Shown piece by piece: positions 52,327 through 61,124 of a stretch of DNA of 64,000 bases. The DNA is taken from the NCBI RefSeq assembly GCF_024756235.1, contig NZ_JANUGY010000001.1:558001-622000 (forward strand). The letters are read 5' to 3'. The first letter of the stretch is position 1; each line of letters opens with the position of its first letter. The DNA comes from Massilia kyonggiensis (GTDB lineage: Bacteria; Pseudomonadota; Gammaproteobacteria; Burkholderiales; Burkholderiaceae_D). A model generated the notes under the pieces. It ran no database searches, was not told the DNA's origin, and saw nothing but the letters and a program-made list of their open reading frames with translations. Position numbers and translations under genes: made by a program.

Positions 52327-53802
52327 ATGACTGAAGACATCCTGATCAATATCAACCCGCAAGAAACACGGGTCGCGCTGGTGGTACAGGGTGCCGTACA
52401 AGAGCTGCACATCGAGCGTACGCTCACCCGCGGGCTTGCGGGCAACGTCTACCTCGGCAAGGTCGTGCGGGTCCTCCCGGGCATGCAGTCGGCCTTCATC
52501 GACATCGGCCTCGAACGCGCCGCGTTCCTGCACGTGGCCGACATCTGGGAAGCGCGTCCGCACGACGGCGCGAACGGGAGCAGCACTGCCCCACCAACGC
52601 CCATCGAAAAAATCCTGTTCGACGGCCAGGTGCTGACCGTCCAGGTGATCAAGGACCCCATCGGCACCAAGGGCGCGCGCCTGTCCACGCAGATCTCGAT
52701 CGCGGGCCGGATGCTCGTCTATCTGCCGCAGGACAAGCACATCGGCATCTCGCAGAAGATCGAGAAGGAATCCGAGCGCGAAGCCCTGCGCGCGCGCCTC
52801 GCGGGCCTGTTGCCGCCGGACGAAAAGGGCGGCTACATCGTGCGCACGCAGGCCGAGGACGCGTCCGACGCCGACCTCGCCGCCGACATCGATTACCTGC
52901 GCAAGACGTGGGGCGCGATCACGAAGGGCGCGCGCACGCGTCCCGCGACGAGCCTGCTGTACCAGGACCTGAGCCTGGCCCAGCGCGTGCTGCGCGACTT
53001 CGTGCACGACGAGACGGCCGCGATCCTCGTCGACTCGCGCGAAAACTATGTGAAACTGGTCGAATTCGCCCAGGTGTACACGCCCAGCGTGCTGTCGCGC
53101 CTGCAGCACTACACGGGCGAGCGCCCGCTGTTCGACCTGTACGGCGTCGAGGAAGAGATCCTGCGCGCGCTGGGCCGGCGCGTGGACCTCAAGTCCGGCG
53201 GCTACCTGATCGTCGACCAGACCGAGGCGATGACGACCATCGACGTCAACACGGGCGGCTTCGTCGGCGGGCGCAACTTCGCGGACACGATCTTCAAGAC
53301 GAACCTGGAAGCGGCCCACGCCATCGCGCGCCAGCTGCGGCTGCGCAACCTGGGCGGCATCATCATCCTCGACTTCATCGACATGGAGAACACCGAGCAC
53401 CGCAACGCCGTGCTCGCGGAGCTCAAGAAGACGCTGTCGCGCGACCGCACGAAGGTGTCCGTGAGCGGGTTCTCGGCGCTGGGGCTGGTCGAAATGACAC
53501 GCAAGCGCACGCGCGAATCGCTGGCCCACATCCTGTGCGAGCCCTGCCCCGCCTGCGGCGGCAAGGGCCAGGTCAAGACGAGCAGGACGATCTGCTACGA
53601 GATCCTGCGCGAACTGCTGCGCGAGGCCAAGCAGTTCAATCCGCGCGAATTCCGCATCGTCGCGTCGCAGGAAGTGGTCGACCTGTTCCTGGAGGAAGAA
53701 TCGCAGCATCTCGCCATGCTCGGCGACTTCATCGGCAAGAAGATCTCGCTGCAGGTCGAGCGGGGTTATCACCAGGAACAGTACGACGTGATCCTGATGT
53801 GA
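52327..53802 (+). CDS. rng: Ribonuclease G
   Basis: The start ATG 52327 gives 491 residues beginning 'TEDILININPQETRVALV'. An S1-type RNA-binding domain follows ('NVYLGKVVRVLPGMQSAFIDIG'), then the catalytic domain with Asp residues in 'TTIDVNTGGF' and 'IILDFIDM', and the zinc link 'CPACGGKG' (C407, C410; C404 adjacent). It lacks the long C-terminal scaffold of RNase E. RNase G matures 16S rRNA 5' ends and decays mRNAs. It closes the conserved run that starts at hemF. Confidence 0.95.
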   Translation: MTEDILININPQETRVALVVQGAVQELHIERTLTRGLAGNVYLGKVVRVLPGMQSAFIDIGLERAAFLHVADIWEARPHDGANGSSTAPPTPIEKILFDGQVLTVQVIKDPIGTKGARLSTQISIAGRMLVYLPQDKHIGISQKIEKESEREALRARLAGLLPPDEKGGYIVRTQAEDASDADLAADIDYLRKTWGAITKGARTRPATSLLYQDLSLAQRVLRDFVHDETAAILVDSRENYVKLVEFAQVYTPSVLSRLQHYTGERPLFDLYGVEEEILRALGRRVDLKSGGYLIVDQTEAMTTIDVNTGGFVGGRNFADTIFKTNLEAAHAIARQLRLRNLGGIIILDFIDMENTEHRNAVLAELKKTLSRDRTKVSVSGFSALGLVEMTRKRTRESLAHILCEPCPACGGKGQVKTSRTICYEILRELLREAKQFNPREFRIVASQEVVDLFLEEESQHLAMLGDFIGKKISLQVERGYHQEQYDVILM

Positions 53803-54089
53803 AATTTTTGCACCAGTTTCGCCGTTTGACCGACAAGGATTTGTCATCCTGTTCAGTTCATGTTGCTCGCACAGGACAATGCGTCTAAAAATATGGCCAG
53901 GGGCAACGCAATGTCCCGGATTGGACTACAATTCGAGACAATTTGTTGAAGATTTCTAGAGTTGGCGGTAGTGTGCATCCCCACCACGCAGATGCGCAGC
54001 CAGCCGACCGGTTAGCGCTGCTGATTCGCAGACCCTGATACACCGCTGGCGGCGTCGGACAACAACTGGCAGGCGACCCGTAAGAGACA

Positions 54090-55193
54090 ATGAACGTACC
54101 TCTCATTCCTTCCGATCTGCTGAAGAAATCGGACAAGATCCTGTTCATCGCCCACCTGGCGTTGGGCGACTATACCTATTTGCAGAACTGCTTCCAGGCG
54201 TTCGCGCGCGCCTACCCGCACCTGAAACTGCACCTGTGGGTGGATGAAGTGCGCCGCACGAGCGACGCCTCGCAGTGGCCGCACCTGAAAAAGAACGTCC
54301 TGTACGACTGGCTCGACGCCTGCGACTTCATCGGGAAGGTCTACAAGCAGAACTATTCGCCGGACCTGTTCCAGGCGTCCATCCGCGAAGCGCAACAGGA
54401 ACACTATCCGATCGTCGTCTCGCTGGGCACCCTGCGTCCCCATTTCTACGCCGACCTCGCGCGCGAGATCAGCCCGGACGGCTTCGTGTTCGGCCTGAAG
54501 AAGCCGCACGGCCTGCAGGGCCTGATCCACTGGTTCAGCTACCGCAAGCTGGACGCCAGCCTCGACCCGGACATGCCCGACCGCACGAGCGCGCCGCACA
54601 TCAGCGACGTGCATGCGGAATGGTTCCGCCAGCTGGCCGGCGTGGACATTCCGCCGGCCGGGCGCATCCCGTTCGTGCACATCCCCGAGCAGTTCGTCGA
54701 GGGCGCGAAGGCGCGCCTGCGCGAGTGGGGTTTCGAAGGCCGCCAGGGCAAGCTCGTGTTCATCAACCCGTTCGCCAAGACGCGCAAGCGCTGCTGGCCC
54801 GTCGAGCGCGTGGCCGAACTGATCACGACGATGCGCGCGCAGCCGGAATGGCGCGACGCCTGCTTCATCGTCAACGCGGTGCCGCAGGAAGTGGACAACG
54901 TGAAGGCCATGCTGGCACGCCGCCAGCTCGACCGCACGGAACTGTTCAGCGCCAACGAAAACTTCTTCCAGCTGCCCGCGATGCTGGCGCAGTGCGACCT
55001 GATCGTGTCGGTCGAGACGGCCGTGATGCACCTGGCGAACGCCGTCGGCGTGCCGGTCGTCGCGCTGATGCGCCAGAAGACGCCGGAATGGGCGCCGGTC
55101 GACAAGGCCAATTCCACCGTCATCACGGCGGACCAGAGACGGGATTGGGTGAAGGCGATTCCGGTCGACGCGGTGATGCACGCGTTGGCATGA
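54090..55193 (+). CDS. GT9-type (heptosyltransferase-like) glycosyltransferase
   Basis: The 367-residue product has the two-domain GT-B layout of family 9. 'ILFIAHLALGDYTYLQNCF' is the N-terminal loop, and 'LVFINPFAKTRKRCWPVERVAELI' and 'LIVSVETAVMHLANAVGVPVVAL' are the C-terminal donor site with the conserved Glu/His of heptosyltransferases. No signal or membrane segment. It probably adds a sugar to lipopolysaccharide core or a related glycan; the acceptor is unknown. It stands alone after rng; a 287-bp leader precedes it without any recognisable gene. Confidence 0.8.
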   Translation: MNVPLIPSDLLKKSDKILFIAHLALGDYTYLQNCFQAFARAYPHLKLHLWVDEVRRTSDASQWPHLKKNVLYDWLDACDFIGKVYKQNYSPDLFQASIREAQQEHYPIVVSLGTLRPHFYADLAREISPDGFVFGLKKPHGLQGLIHWFSYRKLDASLDPDMPDRTSAPHISDVHAEWFRQLAGVDIPPAGRIPFVHIPEQFVEGAKARLREWGFEGRQGKLVFINPFAKTRKRCWPVERVAELITTMRAQPEWRDACFIVNAVPQEVDNVKAMLARRQLDRTELFSANENFFQLPAMLAQCDLIVSVETAVMHLANAVGVPVVALMRQKTPEWAPVDKANSTVITADQRRDWVKAIPVDAVMHALA

Positions 55194-55197
55194 CACG

Positions 55198-55217
55198 AGG
55201 GCCGCGGTTGCGGCCCT
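55198..55217. terminator. Hairpin between GT9 and tupA
   Basis: AGGGCCGC and GCGGCCCT form an 8-bp stem around GGTT, 4 bp after the GT9 stop and 4 bp before the end of tupA, in a convergent intergenic gap. It has no long T run in either direction. Confidence 0.5.
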
Positions 55218-55221
55218 TCGC

Positions 55222-56031
55222 TTATCTGGCGGACGGGAAGAACAGCTGCTCGCCCGCCGGCTTGAATGACGCAATCTTCGCCTGCCCCTCCGGCGACGTA
55301 ATCCACTCGATCAGCGCCTTCGCGCCCTTGTAGTTGATCCCTTTGTGCTTGGCCGGATTGACGGCGATGATCCCGTACGGATTGAACATCCGCTTGTCGC
55401 CCTCGACGAGGATGGCCAGCCCCGTCTTGGCTTTATAGGCGCCATACGTCGCGCGGTCCGTCAGCGTGTACGCGCCCATCTCGGCCGCCATGTTCAGCAC
55501 CTCGCCCATGCCCAGGCCGGCGTTGACGTAGTTGCTGCCCGCAGGCTTCGTACCCGCCTGCTGCCAGTAGCCCTTCTCCATCACGTCCGTGCCGGAATTG
55601 TCGCCGCGCGAGATGAACTTCACGTTGGCCGCCGCGATCTTTTTAAAGGCCGCGATGACGTCGCGGCCGCCCTTCACGCCCGCCGGGTCGGCCGTCGGCC
55701 CTGCGACGATAAAATCGTTGTACATGACGTCGTGGCGGTCGATGCCCCAGCCCTCGGCCACGAATTTATCTTCCAGCGCGCGCGCGTGCACGAGCGTCAC
55801 GTCGACGTCGCCGTTCTTGCCCAGCTCCAGCGCCTTGCCGGTGCCGACCGAGATCACGTTGACCTTGATGCCCGTCTTCGCTTCGAATGCGGGCAGCAGG
55901 TAGCCCAGCAGGCCCGAGTTTTCGGTGCTGGTCGTCGTGGACAGGCGCAGCACCTTGTCCGACTGCGCTTGCGCGAACGGCGTCGCGACGGTCAAACAGG
56001 CGATGAAACCGAGGATGGAACGGCGTTGCAT
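55222..56031 (-). CDS. tupA: Tungstate ABC transporter substrate-binding protein
   Basis: AGGAGAATCC lies before the ATG. The 269-residue product has a signal peptide (MQRRSILGFIACLTVATPFAQA). The mature start 'LRLSTTTSTENSGLLGYLLP' carries the TTTS motif typical of tungstate-binding TupA; molybdate-binding ModA lacks it. 'FISRGDNSGT' and 'YTLTDRATYGA' are other family landmarks. Vanadate-binding relatives exist. It is last in the operon, 8 bp after tupC, which is unusual because tupA is often first. Confidence 0.85.
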   Translation of the reverse strand: MQRRSILGFIACLTVATPFAQAQSDKVLRLSTTTSTENSGLLGYLLPAFEAKTGIKVNVISVGTGKALELGKNGDVDVTLVHARALEDKFVAEGWGIDRHDVMYNDFIVAGPTADPAGVKGGRDVIAAFKKIAAANVKFISRGDNSGTDVMEKGYWQQAGTKPAGSNYVNAGLGMGEVLNMAAEMGAYTLTDRATYGAYKAKTGLAILVEGDKRMFNPYGIIAVNPAKHKGINYKGAKALIEWITSPEGQAKIASFKPAGEQLFFPSAR

Positions 56032-56039
56032 GGATTCTC

Positions 56040-56771
56040 CTAGCGATATTCGAGATGCCCGTCGCGCAGCTTCAGCCGCTGCACGCCGGGCAGGTTGATC
56101 AGGTCGCGGTCGTGGCAGGCGATGATGACGCTGCTCCCCGCTTCGATCATGGTCGGGATCAGGGCGATCACCTGTTCGCGCGCGGCGCCGTCCAGGTTCG
56201 CCGTCGGCTCGTCCAGCAGCAGCAGGCGCGGCGCCAGCACTTTTGCACGCGCGAGCGCCACGCGCTGCTTTTCGCCGCCCGACAGCCGGGTCGGATCCGT
56301 GTCGCGCAAATGGGCCACGCCGGCCCAGGCCATCGCCTCTTCCACGACGGGCCGCACGGCCTCGGGCTGTTCGCCGCGCACGACGAGGCCGTAGCCGATG
56401 TTGTCGGCGACGCTCGTCGAAAACAGGATCGGGTGCTGGTGCACGTAGACGATCGCCCGGCGCAGCGCGCGCGGGTAAGGGTGCACGCGCAGGACGTCTT
56501 CGCCGGCGAAGCGCAGGCTGTCGATCTCGGCCCGCTCCAGCCCGCCCAGCACGCGCAGCAAGGTGCTTTTGCCCGCGCCGTTCATCCCCGTCAGCACGTA
56601 GGCGCTGTGCGTGGCGATCTCGAGCCGGTCGATGTCGAACAGCAGCCGGTCGCCGTGGCGCTTGCGCAGGCCGCGCACGCCCAGCAGGGCCTTGCGGCGC
56701 TCGTCGCGTTGGGGCACGTTCTCGTTCTCGTAGACGGCCGCCGAAATCTGCGAATGGATGCTGATGCTCAT
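56040..56771 (-). CDS. tupC: Tungstate ABC transporter ATP-binding protein
   Basis: The start ATG 56771 overlaps the tupB stop (ATGA). 243 residues with Walker A 'GMNGAGKSTLL', Q-loop region 'VYVHQHPILFSTSV', signature 'LSGGEKQRVALARA', Walker B 'LLLLDEPTANLDG' and switch His in 'IIACHDRD'. The leading ~25 residues before the ABC core are unusual and not conserved in appearance. It powers uptake with the TupB membrane subunit. Confidence 0.88.
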   Translation of the reverse strand: MSISIHSQISAAVYENENVPQRDERRKALLGVRGLRKRHGDRLLFDIDRLEIATHSAYVLTGMNGAGKSTLLRVLGGLERAEIDSLRFAGEDVLRVHPYPRALRRAIVYVHQHPILFSTSVADNIGYGLVVRGEQPEAVRPVVEEAMAWAGVAHLRDTDPTRLSGGEKQRVALARAKVLAPRLLLLDEPTANLDGAAREQVIALIPTMIEAGSSVIIACHDRDLINLPGVQRLKLRDGHLEYR

Positions 56772-57478
56772 GCGCGCTCCCGGATCGTGTGGGCGTCGCC
56801 CTGCAGCAGCATCAGCGCGCCGTTCATCAACAGGGCGATCGACACGAGCACGATGCCGAGCGCGATGCCCTGGGCGAACTCGCCCTTGCTCGTCTCCAGC
56901 GCGATCGCGGTCGTGATCGTGCGCGTCTCGCCTTCGATGTTCCCGCCCACCATCAGCGCGCAACCCACTTCCGAGATCACGCGTCCGAAGCCGGACAGGA
57001 CGGCCGCCATCACGCCGAAGCGCGCCTCGTGCAGCACGCGCACCATCACCTGCATGGGCGACGCACCCAGCGCGATCGCGGTCTCGGCATAGCGCGGGTC
57101 GAGCCCCTGCACGGCCGCCAGCGTAAAGGCGAGCAGCACGGGCAGCGCGACGACGCACTGGCCGAACACGATGCCGGGCTGCGAGAACAGCCATTGCAGG
57201 CCGCCCAGCGGCCCGTGGCGCGACAGCAGCAGGTACAGCAGGAGGCCGATCAGCACGGTCGGCAGCGACAGCGCCGCCTGCGCGAGCCAGATCACGATGC
57301 GCCGCCCACGGAACTTGCGCATGGCGACGACGTAGCCGATCAGGATCGCGGGCGGCGTGGCCAGCAGCAGGCCGACGATGCTCGTCTTGAGCGACACCCA
57401 GACGATGCGCCACAGGTCCGGATCGCCTGTGAACAGCAGCGTGAACGCGCGCGCGACGGCGTCGGCAATGCCATTCAT
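56768..57478 (-). CDS. tupB: Tungstate ABC transporter permease
   Basis: ATG 57478 overlaps the fdhD stop (ATGA). The 236-residue protein has about five to six TM helices and the inner-membrane EAA-like loop 'YAETAIALGASPMQVMVRVLHEARFG' that meets the ATPase. It is the TupB/permease subunit, with length normal for the family. Four-base overlaps on both sides place it firmly in the formate dehydrogenase operon. Confidence 0.88.
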   Translation of the reverse strand: MNGIADAVARAFTLLFTGDPDLWRIVWVSLKTSIVGLLLATPPAILIGYVVAMRKFRGRRIVIWLAQAALSLPTVLIGLLLYLLLSRHGPLGGLQWLFSQPGIVFGQCVVALPVLLAFTLAAVQGLDPRYAETAIALGASPMQVMVRVLHEARFGVMAAVLSGFGRVISEVGCALMVGGNIEGETRTITTAIALETSKGEFAQGIALGIVLVSIALLMNGALMLLQGDAHTIRERA

Positions 57479-58341
57479 GCCGTTCGCAGCGTGCGCGCCG
57501 TCTCCAGCGCAGCGAGCCAGTCCGGCTCGAACACGAGGCGCTCCGCACCGGACAGCAGCAGGAAGTGATGGCCGCTGCAGCGGGCCAGCAGCGACATGCC
57601 GACCTGCTCCGCCACCCCATGGCCCATCTGCGTCGTGCCGGAACGCGACAGCAGGAACGGGATGCCCATCTGCGCGCCCTTGATGACCATTTCGGACGTC
57701 AGCCGTCCGGTCGTGTAGAACACCTTGTCGGCGCCCTCCATGCCCTCCAGCCACATCAGGCCCGCGATGGCGTCGACGGCGTTGTGGCGGCCGACGTCCT
57801 CGACGAACCACAGCAGGTCGCCGTCGTTCGTGAACAGCGCGCAGCCGTGCACGGAACCGGCCTGCTTGTACACGGATTGCTGGGTACGCACGGTCTCGAC
57901 GATGCGGTGCACGACGGACTGCCGGAGTCGCGCGGCGGGCGGCAGCACGATGCGGTCGACCTCGTCCATCAGGCCGCCGAACACGGAACCCTGCCCGCAA
58001 CCCGTCGTGACGACCTTCTTCGCCGTGCGCGCCTCGACGTCCTGGATGCCGCCGCGCGTGATGACCGCCACGGCATCGACGGACCAGTCGACCTGCACGG
58101 ACACGATGTCTTCCAGCGACCGCACGAGACGCTGGTTGCGGAGGTAGCCCAAGGTCAGCGCTTCCGGCGCCGCACCCAGCGTCATCAGCGTGACGAGCTC
58201 GCGCTTGTCCACGTAGACCGTCAGCGGGCGCTCGGCCGGGATGTGGAGCGTCTCGCGGCGCCCGCGCTCGTCGATGGCCGTCACGGGGTACGTGAGGCCG
58301 GCGCTGGCCTGGGACAGTTCGGGACGATAAGATGATGTCAT
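57475..58341 (-). CDS. fdhD: Formate dehydrogenase accessory sulfurtransferase FdhD
   Basis: The 288-residue protein delivers sulfur to the Mo/W-bisPGD cofactor of formate dehydrogenase. It keeps 'TTGCGQGSVFGG' with C115, the position of the essential persulfide Cys. The second Cys of the CxxC loop of E. coli FdhD is a Gly here, as in some other FdhD proteins. 'FVEDVGRHNAVDAI' and 'FYTTGRLTSEMVIK' are other markers. Start ATG 58341 overlaps the fdsA stop, and tupB follows. Confidence 0.92.
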   Translation of the reverse strand: MTSSYRPELSQASAGLTYPVTAIDERGRRETLHIPAERPLTVYVDKRELVTLMTLGAAPEALTLGYLRNQRLVRSLEDIVSVQVDWSVDAVAVITRGGIQDVEARTAKKVVTTGCGQGSVFGGLMDEVDRIVLPPAARLRQSVVHRIVETVRTQQSVYKQAGSVHGCALFTNDGDLLWFVEDVGRHNAVDAIAGLMWLEGMEGADKVFYTTGRLTSEMVIKGAQMGIPFLLSRSGTTQMGHGVAEQVGMSLLARCSGHHFLLLSGAERLVFEPDWLAALETARTLRTA

Positions 58342-61124
58342 GCGTGCAATTCTGCCACGTCCCCCAGAATCTGGCCGCCACCGTAGGAAACCTGGTGCGC
58401 GACCTCACCGCCCAGCCGCACGCGCACGGCGCAATACTTGAATTCCGGGATCTTGCCGAACGGGTCCAGCGCCGCGTTCGTCAGCCGGTTGATGGCCGCC
58501 TCGTAGTAACAGAACGGGACGAACACGGCGCCGCGCGGCGTGCCGTCGTCGGCCCGTGCATACAGCGCGACCTCGCCGCGGCGCGACGCGATCGTGATCA
58601 CGTCGCCCGGCCGGCCCCCGAGCGCCTCCAGGTCGAGCGGATGCACGAGCGCGACGGGGTCCGGCTCCAGCGCGTCCAGCACGCCGGCGCGGCGCGTCAT
58701 GCTGCCCGTGTGCCAGTGCTCGAGCTGGCGGCCCGTGATCAGCACGACGGGATACTCGGTGTCGGGCCGCTCGTCGGCCGGGATGATGTCGGCCGGGACG
58801 AAGCGCGCGCGGCCCCCTTCGCGCGGGAAGGTCCGCGTAAAGACGACGGGTTCGCCCGGATCGCCCGGCGCGCGGCACGGGTACGTGACGGCACCGTCGC
58901 GCTCCAGGCGGTCCCACGTGATGCCGGCGATGCTGGGCATCAGGCTGCGCATTTCGTCGAACACGGCGGCGGGCCCCGCGTCATCCCAGTCCAGGCCGAG
59001 GCGGCGCGCCATCTGCTGGATGATCCACAGGTCCTGGCGCGCATCGCCGGGCGGGTCCAGCGCCTGGCGGCCCAGCTGCACGACGCGGTCCGTGTTCGTG
59101 AAGGTGCCCGTCTTTTCGGCGAACGCGGACGCCGGCAGGATCACGTCGGCCAGGTAGGCCGTCTCCGTGAGGAAGATGTCCTGCACGACGAGGTGGTCCA
59201 GCGCGGCCAGCGCTTCCCGCGCGTGATTGGCATCCGGGTCGGACATGGCGGGATTCTCGCCCATGATGTACATCCCTTTGATCCCTCCCGCAAGGATGTC
59301 GTCCATGATCTCGACGACCGTCAAACCCGGCTTGCCGTCGAGCGACATGCCCCACGCGGCCTCGAACGTCGCCTGCGCCGCTGCATCGTCCACGCGGCGG
59401 TAATCGGGATACATCATCGGGATGAGGCCCGCGTCCGACGCGCCCTGCACGTTGTTCTGGCCGCGCAGCGGATGCAGGCCCGTGCCGGGGCGGCCGATCT
59501 GGCCCGTCATCAGCGCCAGCGCGATCAGGCAGCGCGCATTGTCCGTGCCGTGCACGTGCTGCGAGATGCCCATGCCCCACAGGATCATCGATCCCTTCGA
59601 CGTCGCGTACAGCCGCGCCACGTAGCGGATCGTCTCCGCGTCGATGCCGCAGATGGGCGCCATCGCTTCCGGGCTGTAGTGCGCCACGTTCGCGGCCAGC
59701 GCGTCGTAGCCGCTCGTGCGGTCGGCGATGAACGCCGGATCGACGAGGCCCTCTTCCACGATCGTGTGCATCATCGCGTTCAGCAGCGCCACGTCCGTGT
59801 CGGGCTTGAACTGCAGGAAGCGGTGCGCGTGGCGCGCGAGGTCCGAGCGGCGCGGGTCCGCGACGATCAGTTTTACGCCCGTGCGCGCTGCGTTCTTCAT
59901 CCACGTGGCGGCGACCGGGTGGTTGACGGTCGGGTTGGCGCCGATGACGATCACGACCTCGGCCCGCGTCACGTCCATCACGGGGTTCGACACGGCACCC
60001 GAGCCGATTCCCTCCAGCAGCGCGGCGACGGACGAGGCGTGGCACAGCCGCGTGCAATGGTCGACGTTGTTGCTGCCGAAGCCCGTGCGCACGAGCTTCT
60101 GGAACAAATACGCCTCCTCGTTGCTGCCCTTGGCCGAGCCGAAGCCGGCCAGCGCGCGCCCGCCGTGCGCGGCGCGGATGCGCGCGAGGCCGCCGCCCGC
60201 CGCCTCCAGCGCTTCCTCCCATGTCGCCTCGCGGAACACGTCCAGCACGCGCGCCGGATCCATCGTGAATTCGCCGTTCTTCGGTACGCCCTCGCGCCGG
60301 ATCAGCGGCCTGGTGAGGCGTTGCGGATGGTGCGCGTAGTCGTAGCCATAGCGCCCCTTCACGCACAGGCGGCCGTGGTTGGCGGGACCGTCGCGGCCGT
60401 CCACGCGCACGATGCGGTTGTCCTTCACGTGGTACGTCAGCTGGCAACCCACGCCGCAGTACGGGCACACGGAATCGACCTTCTTGTCCGGCACGACGAG
60501 CGCGGCACCGCGCGCGGGCGCCAGCGCTCCGGTCGGACACGCCTGCACGCATTCGCCGCACGCCACGCACGTCGAGGCACCCATCGGGTCGCCCTGGTCG
60601 AACACGATGCGCGCATTTTCGCCGCGGCCCGCGAGGCCGATCACGTCGTTGACCTGCTCGTCGCGGCAGGCGCGCACGCAGCGTGTGCACTGGATGCAGG
60701 CGTCGAGGTTCACCTCGATGGCCGCATGGCTCAAGTCCGCCGGCGGCACCGCGCGCGTGGCGGGAAAGCGCGGCGTGCCCACGCCCAGTTTATCGGCCCA
60801 CTGCGCGACCTCGTCCTCGCGCGTGCGGGTCGTGTCCGGGAGGTCGGACAGCAGCAGTTCCAGCACCATCCTGCGCGCGGCGACGGCGCGGCCGCTGTCC
60901 GTGCGCACCTTCATGCCGGGCGCCGGATAACGGCAGCACGACGGCGCCAGCGTACGTTCGCCGTCGACTTCCACGACGCAGGCGCGGCAGTTACCGGCCG
61001 GCTCCAGGCCATCCTCGTGGCACAGGTGCGGCAGGTCGATGCCGGCGCGGGCCGCGGCCTCGAAGATCGTCTCGAACGGTCGCGCCTCCACGTCGCGGCC
61101 GTCGAGTTCGAACGTGACGCTCAT
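58338..61124 (-). CDS. fdsA: NAD-dependent formate dehydrogenase alpha subunit (FdsA-like)
   Basis: The 928-residue catalytic subunit starts with a [2Fe-2S] domain (C35, C46, C49, C63). Two [4Fe-4S] ferredoxin motifs follow (C143, C146, C149, C153 and C186, C189, C192, C196), then another cluster site (C220, C223, C227, C254). The Mo/W-bisPGD domain has C361 in 'DHCTRLCHASSV' as metal ligand; it is Cys, not selenocysteine. It oxidises formate to CO2 and passes electrons to the beta chain's FMN and NAD+. The architecture fits metal-dependent soluble FDHs such as Methylorubrum Fdh1 and Rhodobacter Fds. It overlaps its beta gene (ATGA). Confidence 0.93.
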   Translation of the reverse strand: MSVTFELDGRDVEARPFETIFEAAARAGIDLPHLCHEDGLEPAGNCRACVVEVDGERTLAPSCCRYPAPGMKVRTDSGRAVAARRMVLELLLSDLPDTTRTREDEVAQWADKLGVGTPRFPATRAVPPADLSHAAIEVNLDACIQCTRCVRACRDEQVNDVIGLAGRGENARIVFDQGDPMGASTCVACGECVQACPTGALAPARGAALVVPDKKVDSVCPYCGVGCQLTYHVKDNRIVRVDGRDGPANHGRLCVKGRYGYDYAHHPQRLTRPLIRREGVPKNGEFTMDPARVLDVFREATWEEALEAAGGGLARIRAAHGGRALAGFGSAKGSNEEAYLFQKLVRTGFGSNNVDHCTRLCHASSVAALLEGIGSGAVSNPVMDVTRAEVVIVIGANPTVNHPVAATWMKNAARTGVKLIVADPRRSDLARHAHRFLQFKPDTDVALLNAMMHTIVEEGLVDPAFIADRTSGYDALAANVAHYSPEAMAPICGIDAETIRYVARLYATSKGSMILWGMGISQHVHGTDNARCLIALALMTGQIGRPGTGLHPLRGQNNVQGASDAGLIPMMYPDYRRVDDAAAQATFEAAWGMSLDGKPGLTVVEIMDDILAGGIKGMYIMGENPAMSDPDANHAREALAALDHLVVQDIFLTETAYLADVILPASAFAEKTGTFTNTDRVVQLGRQALDPPGDARQDLWIIQQMARRLGLDWDDAGPAAVFDEMRSLMPSIAGITWDRLERDGAVTYPCRAPGDPGEPVVFTRTFPREGGRARFVPADIIPADERPDTEYPVVLITGRQLEHWHTGSMTRRAGVLDALEPDPVALVHPLDLEALGGRPGDVITIASRRGEVALYARADDGTPRGAVFVPFCYYEAAINRLTNAALDPFGKIPEFKYCAVRVRLGGEVAHQVSYGGGQILGDVAELHA

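Noticed and set aside
53803..54089. A gene or small RNA in the 287-bp gap before the GT9 gene
   Set aside because: No frame with a start and ribosome site has plausible composition, and I see no hairpin with a T run; it is probably a promoter-bearing leader.
58338..61124. Possible selenocysteine in the formate dehydrogenase active site
   Set aside because: The metal-ligand position is a Cys codon (residue 361), and the frame contains no internal TGA.
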